From the NCBI GenBank assembly GCA_944388935.1, contig CALXKK010000002.1, forward strand, positions 76,421 to 117,925: a stretch of DNA of 41,505 bases, written 5' to 3'. The stretch is from an uncultured Clostridia bacterium (lineage in GTDB: Bacteria; Bacillota; Clostridia; TANB77; CAG-508). Below the pieces are notes generated by a model. The model saw nothing but the letters and a program-made list of their open reading frames with translations. It searched no databases and had not been told where the DNA came from. Position 1 is the first letter of the stretch. Each line of letters opens with the position of its first letter. Positions 1 through 6,045 of this stretch are shown piece after piece. Position numbers and translations under genes: made by a program.

Positions 1-148
1 TGTACACCATTGTAATATACTCAAAGTCCTTTATTAAATTAGGAATTGGATATGTTCTTTCGTCTGAACTATTTTTCAAATTATGGTCAGATGCTAATTT
101 CTCCATATATTTTTCCAGTTGTTTTTTATCCAATAAAACACCAAACAT
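1..148 (-). CDS. N-terminus of probable NdvB-like/GH36-type glycan enzyme (partial)
   Basis: The reading frame opens with ATG at 146-148 on the minus strand, behind a GGAGTG ribosome site at 157-162, and runs off the left edge after 49 codons. The visible peptide starts MFGVLLDKKQLEKYMEKLA and contains a YPIPNL stretch. This resembles, from memory, the start of very large clostridial proteins annotated as GH36-type glycosyl hydrolase domain or cyclic beta-1,2-glucan synthetase-like (NdvB) proteins. The catalytic domains lie outside the window, so the assignment rests only on the N-terminal signature. It lies downstream of cwlD, 57 bases away and on the same strand, so the two may be cotranscribed. 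A CCTAAA/TTTAGG hairpin near 161-179 lies just ahead of the ribosome site. Confidence 0.5.
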   Translation of the reverse strand, partial: MFGVLLDKKQLEKYMEKLASDHNLKNSSDERTYPIPNLIKDFEYITMVY

Positions 149-205
149 GTACTTATCACTCCTAAAACAAAGCTTTAGGCTTATTTTTTCCATGTTTGGT
201 AATTT

Positions 206-916
206 TTATTCGTAGAAATAATCTATTATTCCATTATATATTCCCCACGCTAATCGATTTTGGTAATTATCTTCTTGTAATTGCTTCTCCTCTTCTGTGT
301 TAGATAAAAAGCCACACTCCACTATAGTAAGCGGAATTTCTACATTTTTTACTATGTACACATTATCCAATTTCATTGGCACTCTATTATTATCTTTCTG
401 AACTGCCTGTTTTAAATTTTCTTGAATTGCAGTTGCTAATTTTTCTCCATCTTCGCAATCCTTTTTAAAAAATGTTTGCCAACCAGAATATTGCTGTTGT
501 GGAATTTTATTTAAATGAATTGATACAAATATATCTGCAGAAGATGAATTTCCTATTTTTACTCTGTTCTTAATATCTGATACCTTTTTTTGCTTTAATG
601 TTGATTTATCTACGTCATAAATTCCGTTTTCGTCAGACCTTGTTAAAATTACTGTTGCACCACTTTGCTCTAATAGATTTTGTAATTTTAATGCTATTTT
701 TAAATTGATTTCCGCTTCTGAAACTCCATTTGCACTAACTGCTCCTCCATCTGGCTCTCCATGACCTGCATCCACTACAATTACTTTATTGCTAACTGGC
801 AAAGCTACTGTTTCTTTTGCTTCTGGCTCTATAAATTGACTTATTACACAAATTGATATTGCAAAAAAAATGAATATGCTAAGTATAACCAATCTTTTTT
901 TAGTGAAAAAAATCAT
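206..916 (-). CDS. cwlD: N-acetylmuramoyl-L-alanine amidase CwlD
   Basis: This is a zinc-dependent amidase of the Amidase_3 family (236 residues, a normal CwlD length). It has one N-terminal membrane segment (about residues 8-27), so the catalytic domain should face outward. The expected zinc and catalytic residues are visible: His52 in VVDAGHGEPDGGA, Glu67 before the INLK motif, His134 in FVSIHLNK, and the catalytic Glu200 in TIVECGF. CwlD removes peptides from muramic acid so that spore cortex muramic-delta-lactam can form, which fits a sporulating organism. The start has a good GAGGTG ribosome site seven or so bases upstream. A general cell-wall amidase role cannot be excluded, but the length and single anchor favour CwlD. 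Confidence 0.88.
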   Translation of the reverse strand: MIFFTKKRLVILSIFIFFAISICVISQFIEPEAKETVALPVSNKVIVVDAGHGEPDGGAVSANGVSEAEINLKIALKLQNLLEQSGATVILTRSDENGIYDVDKSTLKQKKVSDIKNRVKIGNSSSADIFVSIHLNKIPQQQYSGWQTFFKKDCEDGEKLATAIQENLKQAVQKDNNRVPMKLDNVYIVKNVEIPLTIVECGFLSNTEEEKQLQEDNYQNRLAWGIYNGIIDYFYE

Positions 917-980
917 AACACACCTCTAAAAAATTTTTATACTATTAGCATATTCCTTTTTTTGTTTTTTTATGAATTTA

Positions 981-1295
981 TTATAATCTATTTTTCCAAT
1001 CTGCCCCACTATATAAAATTCTTTCAATATTTACTATTTTATCATTTTCATTTATTCTATAAAAAACACAATAGTTCTTTATAATTAATTTTCTAATTTT
1101 ATATTCTCTTATGATGTCATAGTCAATAATTGCAAATTTTTGTGGTTGATATTCTAATTTGCTAAGCTCACTTTTTATTAAGTTTACATATCTTTCAGCA
1201 ATAATAGGTTCTAATAAATTATACTTTATATATCTTATAATATTTTTATAATCATTTTTAGCTTGAACTGATAGTAGTATCTTATATTTATTCAA
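981..1295 (-). CDS. type II toxin, RelE/ParE family
   Basis: This 104-residue protein has the layout of a RelE/ParE toxin: N-terminal beta strand (YKILLSVQAKNDY), two helices ending near residue 50, then the strand-rich C-terminal half with REYKIRKLIIKNYCVFYRI and a final strand plus WKNRL tail. Members either cleave mRNA at the ribosome or poison gyrase; the sequence alone does not decide. It starts with TTG, set about seven bases after a clear GGAGG site that overlaps the end of the antitoxin gene, so the pair is translationally linked (14 bases between stop and start). The RelE/ParE C-terminal arginine-type active residues cannot be assigned with certainty. Confidence 0.8.
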   Translation of the reverse strand: MNKYKILLSVQAKNDYKNIIRYIKYNLLEPIIAERYVNLIKSELSKLEYQPQKFAIIDYDIIREYKIRKLIIKNYCVFYRINENDKIVNIERILYSGADWKNRL

Positions 1296-1309
1296 ATACT
1301 AACCTCCAT

Positions 1310-1552
1310 TTAAATTTGTTTAGCTTCTTCAAACGCTTCTTCGATAGTACATACTTTTCCATTATCGGTATCTTCCATACCTTTTTTTAATTTATTTAAT
1401 AAATCTTCATCATTTTTTATAGTTAAATCATCTGGAGCACTATTTAAGCTATATGAAGATTTTAAATATTCTATATATTCAATAACTTTGTTTGAAAGTT
1501 CTTCTGGTAAGCTTTCAATAGTATCATATAACCTCTTCTGTTTTACAGTCAT
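1310..1552 (-). CDS. antitoxin of the RelE/ParE pair
   Basis: A short acidic protein (80 residues from the chosen start) directly upstream of the RelE/ParE toxin. The N-terminal half is helical (LYDTIESLPEELSNKVIEYI), as in DUF2281-type and related antitoxins. The C-terminal half is disordered and acidic, ending in EEAFEEAKQI, the part expected to wrap around the toxin. The first ATG (1561) abuts the AGGAG site with no spacing, whereas the ATG at 1552 sits nine bases from it, so 1552 is preferred. Such antitoxins usually repress their own operon. A TGGTATAAT extended -10 element upstream (1749-1757) may drive this pair. Confidence 0.72.
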   Translation of the reverse strand: MTVKQKRLYDTIESLPEELSNKVIEYIEYLKSSYSLNSAPDDLTIKNDEDLLNKLKKGMEDTDNGKVCTIEEAFEEAKQI

Positions 1553-1584
1553 AATTATCATCTCCTATATATTATTATCAATTT

Positions 1585-1721
1585 TTAATAGCCATATTTC
1601 TCCCTTAACTTTTTAAAAACTTCTCTAGCACTGTAAATTCTGCCTTCTTTATATTCTTGTTCACTTTTTCTAATTTATTTAAAAGCTCTGCTAGAAATAC
1701 TTTTTCACTATATTATTCCAT
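1585..1721 (-). pseudogene. decayed antitoxin remnant
   Basis: On the minus strand the frame ending at 1585 reads RIYSAREVFKKLREKYGY then stop, a typical C-terminal tail of small antitoxins. Reading back to an ATG at 1719-1721 requires two repairs: codon 3 is TAA where CAA would be expected, and one A is missing from an A-run around 1670 (AGAAAAAGTG). With both repairs the frame is exactly 45 codons plus stop (137 bases + 1). An AAAGG site precedes the ATG. No matching toxin remnant was found. It lies immediately upstream of the intact toxin-antitoxin pair, suggesting an old, partly lost second module or a duplicated antitoxin. This is inference from reading frames; no homology search was run. 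Confidence 0.6.
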
Positions 1722-1748
1722 AATTAATTACAACCTTTCAATATATAT

Positions 1749-1757
1749 ATTATACCA
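1749..1757 (-). promoter_or_regulatory. extended -10 promoter for the toxin-antitoxin region
   Basis: On the minus strand the sequence reads TGGTATAAT, an extended -10 element, with no convincing -35 hexamer 17 bases upstream. It lies 27 bases before the ATG of the decayed antitoxin, and transcription would continue into the intact antitoxin-toxin pair. The rest of 1735-1853 holds only short hairpins (AGAC/GTCT near 1802-1813) behind the NUDIX-GNAT gene, which may be a weak terminator. Confidence 0.5.
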
Positions 1758-1853
1758 TATTTCTATTGACATTTTCCATAAATTTTACGGTTAAATTTAA
1801 AAAGACTTCGTCTAAAATAGACAATTTTCCAATAAAAACGACATTATATACTT

Positions 1854-2873
1854 TTATTTAATATTGTAAATATATCCTACTTCTTTATATTTCTTACCAT
1901 CTTTCTCAAAATACTTTTCTTCTTGTACTAGCTTGCCACCCATTTTTTCATAAAACTTTCTGCCATTTTCGTTCTTTTCTAAACACCATAATATCATTTT
2001 AGTTTTATTTTTGCTTCTTAAATCATTCATCACGTATTCTACCAATTTTCTACCTATTCCACTACCCAAATTATCATAGTCAACATATAGCGCTATAATC
2101 TCGGAGTCTATATCAGTATTTTCGTAAACAGCATTATCGTCATATCTACAATATCCTAATACTTTTCCATTTTTCTCAGCAACAATTACATTTCCAATAT
2201 TGTAGCTTTTTCTCCATTTTTCTATTTTTTCGTTTCTATCCAAATTATCTAAAATCACATCATCTATTATTCCTTTATATGCTTTTTTCCAATCTTTGAT
2301 ATTTATATCCACAATCTGTTCAATATCTTCATATTTTACTTTTCTAATTAATACTTCGCTTTTCACCTTCGACTGGCACATCTCATAATCTTCTCTTGTA
2401 AAATCTATTGTTGGAACTATTTCTTTATTATTACGCATTTTTTCGAATTCATCAATTGATACGAATTTTGCATCTATTACTTCTCCGTCTGTAAATTTTA
2501 TATCTTTTGGTTGAATATTTTTTCTAAAAACCCAAATATCTTTAAAATCTTTTGCTTTATCATCTCTTAATGATTTAAAAAATGTAGCTTCATTTTCTTT
2601 TAAATTCAAGCCTAACTCTTCTTTTAGTTCTCTTAATATTCCTTGCAATGTGTCTTCTCCCTTAACGCAAGAACCTCCTGTGCATTCCCACATTAAAGGA
2701 TATTTTCCTTTTGTTCCTGCTCTTCTAGTTACTAATATTTCTCCTTTATCATTTATAATAACAGCCTCAGTAACTAAGTGATATTCTCCATCTTTTAGTC
2801 TTTCGTCACTGTGCCTATCAATTACTCTTCCTGTTTTATTTCTATTAATATCATACACATCCCATAATTCCAT
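1854..2873 (-). CDS. NUDIX hydrolase fused to GNAT acetyltransferase
   Basis: Two domains in one 339-residue chain. Residues 1-165 form a NUDIX hydrolase with the complete box GX5EX7REUXEEXGU at 67-89 (GSCVKGE, then RELKEELGL), so pyrophosphatase activity on a nucleoside-diphosphate-type compound is expected; the N-terminus resembles IPP isomerase-like NUDIX proteins. Residues about 175-339 form a GNAT acetyltransferase with the acetyl-CoA loop LGSGIGRKL and the ILWCLEKNENGRKFYEKMG strand-helix typical of the family. Substrates are unknown for both halves. The ribosome site AGGTGAGAAG is just upstream. A standalone gene after aspS, separated from it by a terminator. Confidence 0.85.
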   Translation of the reverse strand: MELWDVYDINRNKTGRVIDRHSDERLKDGEYHLVTEAVIINDKGEILVTRRAGTKGKYPLMWECTGGSCVKGEDTLQGILRELKEELGLNLKENEATFFKSLRDDKAKDFKDIWVFRKNIQPKDIKFTDGEVIDAKFVSIDEFEKMRNNKEIVPTIDFTREDYEMCQSKVKSEVLIRKVKYEDIEQIVDINIKDWKKAYKGIIDDVILDNLDRNEKIEKWRKSYNIGNVIVAEKNGKVLGYCRYDDNAVYENTDIDSEIIALYVDYDNLGSGIGRKLVEYVMNDLRSKNKTKMILWCLEKNENGRKFYEKMGGKLVQEEKYFEKDGKKYKEVGYIYNIK

Positions 2874-2975
2874 ATCTTCTCACCTCTTTTATCATTTTAT
2901 ATTTTTATATTATTAAAATCAATTGCTTAAAAATTAACTTTCAAAATCAATTCAATTTATTTAGGTTTGAATCGC

Positions 2976-3006
2976 AAAAAGACTAAGCAAAATCTACTTA
3001 GCCTTT
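2976..3006 (-). terminator. rho-independent terminator of aspS
   Basis: On the minus strand AAAGGCTAAG pairs with CTTAGTCTTTT (one G-U pair) around a short loop and is followed by a T run. It starts six bases after the aspS stop codon. Confidence 0.85.
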
Positions 3007-3011
3007 AATTA

Positions 3012-4787
3012 TTATTCTTCTTCCAAATCAACTTTTATATGAACATCTTTTAATTGTTGTTCAGAAACTACAGATGGTGCTCTCATTAATAAATCTCTTG
3101 CTTTTTTATTCTTTGGAAATGCTATTACTTCCCTAATATTTTGTGAATCTGCAATTAACATTACCATTCTATCAATTCCTGGTGCTGCACCTGCATGTGG
3201 TGGTGTACCATATTGGAATGCATTGTATAAAGCTCCAAATCTATTCTTTACATCTTCCTCTGTATAACCTGCGATTTCGAATGCTTTAACCATTATTTCT
3301 GGATCATGATTTCTAACAGCACCTGATGCCATTTCATATCCATTGCATACTAAATCATATTGATATGCATATATGTCTAATGGATCTTTTGTATTTAATG
3401 CTTCTAAACCACCTTGTGGCATAGAAAATGGATTATGACTAAAGTCTATTGTTCCTTCGTCTGATAATTCGTACATTGGGAAATCTACTATAAAGCAGAA
3501 ACGATAAACGTCTTTTTCTAGTAAGTCTAATCTTTTTCCTAATTCTATTCTAACAAGACCTGCAATCTTTTGAGCTTTCTCAAATTCATCTGCTACAAAG
3601 AACATTGCAGAATTATTCTCTGCTCCATATTTTTCTTGTAAAGCTTGTTTAATCTCAGGTGTTATAAATTTAGCAATTCCACCTGTAACCTCACCATTTT
3701 CGTCAATCTTTGTCCAAGCCAAACCTTTAGCTCCAACATCATTTGATGTAGCAAATTCTCCCATTTTATCAAAGAATTTTCTACCTTGACTAGCTCCATT
3801 TGGAACTACTATAACTTTTACAGTTTTTCCTCTAAATGCATTAAAATCTGAATCTTTAAATAGTACTGTAGCATCTTGTATAATTAATGGATTTCTTAAA
3901 TCCGGTTTATCTATACCATATTTCTCCATTGCTTCTCTGTATGGAATACGTACAAAAGGTCCTTTGTCCACTTTCCAGTTTGTAAACTTTTCGAAAACAT
4001 ATGGAACAACTTCCTCTATAACTTTAAATACGTCTTCTTGTGTCGCAAAACTCATTTCAAAATCTAATTGATAAAATTCTCCCGGAGCTCTATCTGCTCT
4101 TGGGTCTTCATCCCTAAAACATGGAGCTATTTGATAGTATTTATTAAATCCAGATACCATTAACAATTGTTTGAATTGTTGTGGTGCTTGTGGCAAAGCA
4201 TAAAACTCTCCTGGATTTAATCTACTTGGTACCAAATAATCTCTTGCTCCTTCTGGAGAAGAATTAGCCAAAATTGGAGTTTGTATTTCTGTAAAGTCTA
4301 GCTCGTCCATCTTATCTCTTATTGTTTTTAAAATTTTAGAACGTAATAAAATGTTGTTATGTAGTTTTTCATTTCTTAAATCCAAAAATCTATATTCTAG
4401 TCTTAGATCTTCTCTTACTTCTTGGTCTGTATTAACTTCGAATGGTAAAACATTTTTACATTTACCTAGAACTTCTATTTTATTGCATCTAACTTCTATA
4501 TCTCCTGTTGACATATGTGGATTTTTATTCGTTCTTTCCACAACTTTTCCTTCTATATGTATACAACTTTCAGTAGTTAGTTTCTTAGCCATATCTTCTA
4601 ATTCTTTATCTTCATTACTTACTATTATTTGAGTAATTCCAAATTCATCTCTTAAATCTATGAATATCATTCCACCTAGATTTCTAATTTTTTGTACCCA
4701 ACCTGATAATCTTACTTCTTCGTTTACATTGCTAATATTTAGTTCTCCACATGAATGTGTTCTGTATTTATTTTTTTCTACTTTCAT
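3012..4787 (-). CDS. aspS: aspartyl-tRNA synthetase
   Basis: Class IIb aminoacyl-tRNA synthetase of 591 residues, the usual length of the bacterial enzyme, charging tRNA-Asp in the cytoplasm. The N-terminal OB-fold anticodon-binding domain (about 1-105) contains VRLSGWVQKIRNLGGMIFIDLRD in shortened form as the typical opening. Class II motif 2 is seen in FRDEDPRADRAPGEFYQLD and motif 3 in GAAPGIDRMVMLIA near the C-terminus, and the inserted GAD-type domain lies about 290-410. ATG follows an AGGAAGAGG site. The promoter TTGTTA-17-TATAAT lies at 4828-4856, and no T-box leader was recognised in the short upstream region. Confidence 0.97.
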   Translation of the reverse strand: MKVEKNKYRTHSCGELNISNVNEEVRLSGWVQKIRNLGGMIFIDLRDEFGITQIIVSNEDKELEDMAKKLTTESCIHIEGKVVERTNKNPHMSTGDIEVRCNKIEVLGKCKNVLPFEVNTDQEVREDLRLEYRFLDLRNEKLHNNILLRSKILKTIRDKMDELDFTEIQTPILANSSPEGARDYLVPSRLNPGEFYALPQAPQQFKQLLMVSGFNKYYQIAPCFRDEDPRADRAPGEFYQLDFEMSFATQEDVFKVIEEVVPYVFEKFTNWKVDKGPFVRIPYREAMEKYGIDKPDLRNPLIIQDATVLFKDSDFNAFRGKTVKVIVVPNGASQGRKFFDKMGEFATSNDVGAKGLAWTKIDENGEVTGGIAKFITPEIKQALQEKYGAENNSAMFFVADEFEKAQKIAGLVRIELGKRLDLLEKDVYRFCFIVDFPMYELSDEGTIDFSHNPFSMPQGGLEALNTKDPLDIYAYQYDLVCNGYEMASGAVRNHDPEIMVKAFEIAGYTEEDVKNRFGALYNAFQYGTPPHAGAAPGIDRMVMLIADSQNIREVIAFPKNKKARDLLMRAPSVVSEQQLKDVHIKVDLEEE

Positions 4788-4827
4788 ACTATCCTCTTCC
4801 TTTATTTCTCTTAAAATGTCCTTGTCT

Positions 4828-4856
4828 ATTATACTCTAATTTTGCGGAAATAACAA
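4828..4856 (-). promoter_or_regulatory. aspS promoter
   Basis: Minus strand: TTGTTA (4851-4856), 17-base spacer, TATAAT (4828-4833). The predicted transcript starts about 35 bases before the aspS ATG. Confidence 0.7.
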
Positions 4857-4938
4857 TATTAGAAAGCTATTTTATACTTTAATTTAAAACACTAACTTAT
4901 ACTTAATCTGGAAAATTTTTAAATATTGGAACTTCCAC

Positions 4939-4967
4939 TTGACGAACCCAATAGAATTTGATAAAAT
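4939..4967 (+). promoter_or_regulatory. promoter of tRNA-Gly
   Basis: TTGACG (4939-4944), 17-base spacer, TAAAAT (4962-4967). The start point would be near 4974, about 19 bases before the mature tRNA 5' end. Confidence 0.75.
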
Positions 4968-4992
4968 ATATATGCTTTTGAAAAAAAGTTAT

Positions 4993-5068
<76 letters not shown>

Positions 5069-5075
5069 AAAATTT

Positions 5076-5116
5076 TATAAGTCATTCGTTAATAATGATT
5101 TTACGAATGACTTATA
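5076..5116 (+). terminator. strong hairpin after tRNA-Gly
   Basis: A 14-base perfect inverted repeat: TATAAGTCATTCGT at 5076-5089 and its complement at 5103-5116, loop of 13 bases. The T tract afterwards is poor, so it may be a weak terminator or a processing signal between the two tRNA genes rather than a full stop. Confidence 0.5.
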
Positions 5117-5169
5117 TATTATAGTAATATATTTTAAAATTTTTCATATTATATAATATAGTTTAATTC

Positions 5170-5245
5170 GGCGACATAGCCAAGTTGGTTAAGGCGCGAG
5201 TCTGCAAAACTCTGATCCCCGGTTCGAATCCGGGTGTCGCCTCCA
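5170..5245 (+). tRNA. tRNA-Cys (anticodon GCA)
   Basis: Acceptor GGCGACA (5170-5176) pairs with TGTCGCC (5235-5241); anticodon stem AGT/ACT region frames anticodon GCA at 5204-5206; T-arm GGTTCGAATCC is standard. Discriminator T5242 is followed by encoded CCA (5243-5245). It may use the upstream tRNA-Gly promoter or an AT-rich promoter around 5150. Confidence 0.95.
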
Positions 5246-5248
5246 AAA

Positions 5249-5279
5249 ACCTAGTATTTTTATACTAGGTTTTATTTTT
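5249..5279 (+). terminator. terminator of tRNA-Cys
   Basis: ACCTAGTAT (5249-5257) pairs with ATACTAGGT (5262-5270) around a T-rich loop and is followed by TTTATTTTT. Confidence 0.9.
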
Positions 5280-5300
5280 CATTATTTTTTAATCTATTGG

Positions 5301-5329
5301 TTGATTTTTAGTTAAAATTATAGTATAGT
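5301..5329 (+). promoter_or_regulatory. promoter of the small hydrophobic toxin gene
   Basis: TTGATT (5301-5306), exactly 17 bases, TATAGT (5324-5329). The expected start at about 5337 is the first base of the 12-base inverted repeat that closes the locus, so the mRNA 5' end can pair with its own 3' region. Confidence 0.7.
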
Positions 5330-5412
5330 AATTCACATAGGAAATGAAAATAAGCAGTGTGGGTGCTACCACTTTACATACACAGTTTTACTGTGAGAAT
5401 GGAGGTGGTGCT

Positions 5413-5523
5413 ATGGAAAATTTATTATTTCAAATAATACTCCTACTATTATCTAGCTTAGTAGGCATTACACTCATAGCATTTGCCTTAATCATAACTT
5501 TGGTTATAATTTTGAGCAAATAA
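5413..5523 (+). CDS. small hydrophobic peptide, putative type I toxin
   Basis: A 36-residue peptide encoded behind a strong GGAGGTGG ribosome site (5401-5408). It begins MENLLFQIILLLLSSL, is almost wholly one membrane helix rich in Leu/Ile/Val, and ends in a short polar LSK tail. Size and layout match type I toxins of Gram-positive bacteria (Fst/TxpA/BsrG/Hol_Tox-like); the exact family cannot be assigned by eye. It has its own promoter (5301-5329), a long 5' leader able to hide the ribosome site, a terminator (5527-5565), and a strong antisense promoter facing it from 5644. Overproduction of such peptides damages the membrane; the convergent RNA would be the antitoxin. Confidence 0.75.
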   Translation: MENLLFQIILLLLSSLVGITLIAFALIITLVIILSK

Positions 5524-5526
5524 ATA

Positions 5527-5565
5527 AAACACCACATTTTGCTTTTCCCGAGCTATGTGGTGTTT
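5527..5565. terminator. shared bidirectional terminator of toxin mRNA and antisense RNA
   Basis: AAACACCACAT (5527-5537) is the exact complement of ATGTGGTGTTT (5555-5565), with an inner GCT/AGC pair. A/T-rich tails lie on both sides, so it can end transcription from either direction. Confidence 0.75.
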
Positions 5566-5609
5566 ATCAACACATTTTGGTAGCACACATTCTTGTGGCT
5601 TCATTTCCT
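5527..5609 (-). ncRNA. putative antisense antitoxin RNA
   Basis: Predicted transcript from the consensus promoter at 5616-5644, starting near 5609 and ending at the shared hairpin, about 80 bases. It contains no reading frame with a ribosome site. It is complementary to the 3' end of a read-through toxin mRNA, and its first bases match the toxin mRNA's own 5' end, so it can also pair with the mRNA at the inverted repeat copies. Existence as an RNA is inferred from promoter plus terminator. Confidence 0.6.
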
Positions 5610-5615
5610 ATATTT

Positions 5616-5644
5616 ATTATACTCATATTATTTGATTTTGTCAA
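5616..5644 (-). promoter_or_regulatory. perfect consensus promoter for the antisense RNA
   Basis: Minus strand: TTGACA (5639-5644), 17-base spacer, TATAAT (5616-5621): both hexamers and the spacing match sigma-A consensus exactly. It is stronger than the toxin promoter, as expected for an antitoxin RNA. Confidence 0.85.
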
Positions 5645-5665
5645 ATATTTTTAAATCTAAGATAG

Positions 5666-5683
5666 TGTCAAATCATTGACACT
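5666..5683. repeat. 7-base palindrome, possible operator
   Basis: GTGTCAA, four bases, TTGACAC: a perfect inverted repeat between the antisense promoter and the Cys-rich ORF. It could be a regulator site, but no regulator gene is adjacent. Confidence 0.35.
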
Positions 5684-5728
5684 GATTTATTTGCGTTAAT
5701 CATAAAATACATTATAGCCGCTATTATA

Positions 5729-5968
5729 TTGATTTTTGTTCTGTTCATCTTTTACAAATATTGCGGAGGTAATCAGCCACCTAAAACCCCCAATCGTCCT
5801 AAAGTCTATGACAGCAGTATTGATGATAATAAATGTTATAGATGTGATTTAAGCATTCGTTATCACGGTGCTGATAGTCGTTGTTCGTATTATTGTAGCA
5901 GAAAGAAAGGTTATGTTTTGGGATATTCGACTGATTGTCCATTTGCCCATTTTTCTAGAAAATGCTGA
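5729..5968 (+). CDS. Cys-rich small membrane protein or decayed ORF
   Basis: The frame encodes a hydrophobic N-terminus followed by a Cys-rich tail with CYRCDLSIRYHGADSRC, YYC, DCPF and a final Cys, spaced like a small metal-binding knuckle. I do not recognise the family. The only in-frame start near the beginning is TTG at 5729, which cuts into the membrane helix and has no ribosome site; the frame stays open upstream to at least 5666 (adding LFALIIKYIIAAIILI before it) but without ATG or GTG. It may use a rare start or be a fragment that lost its start. A strong terminator follows at 5988. Confidence 0.4.
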   Translation: MIFVLFIFYKYCGGNQPPKTPNRPKVYDSSIDDNKCYRCDLSIRYHGADSRCSYYCSRKKGYVLGYSTDCPFAHFSRKC

Positions 5969-5987
5969 CCATAGTAGATGTTGAATA

Positions 5988-6026
5988 AAGAAAGTGGACA
6001 CAGTCCTTCTGTGTCCACTTTCTTTT
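5988..6026. terminator. bidirectional terminator between convergent genes
   Basis: A 17-base perfect stem (AAAGAAAGTGGACACAG at 5988-6004 with its complement at 6010-6026) and a 5-base loop. It has A-rich and T-rich ends on both strands and would serve the Cys-rich ORF and dacF. Confidence 0.9.
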
Positions 6027-6045
6027 AACAGGATTTATTGTCTCC

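Larger units (their letters stand above)
5337..5611. repeat. inverted repeats enclosing the type I toxin locus
   Basis: ATAGGAAATGAA at 5337-5348 is the exact complement of 5600-5611, and GTGCTACCA at 5363-5371 is the exact complement of 5578-5586. The repeats sit at the predicted starts of two convergent transcripts, so both RNAs would begin with nearly the same bases. A local hairpin CACAG/CTGTG (5382-5396) and ACCAC (5368-5372) pairing with GTGGT (5405-5409) would cover part of the toxin ribosome site. Confidence 0.75.

Noticed and set aside
4788..4935. T-box or other riboswitch ahead of aspS
   Set aside because: The predicted leader is only about 35 bases and no T-box sequence is seen.
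5399..5437. 12-codon frame starting at the ATG before the toxin ribosome site
   Set aside because: It overlaps the ribosome site itself, has no site of its own and ends inside the toxin gene; at most it affects translation start choice.
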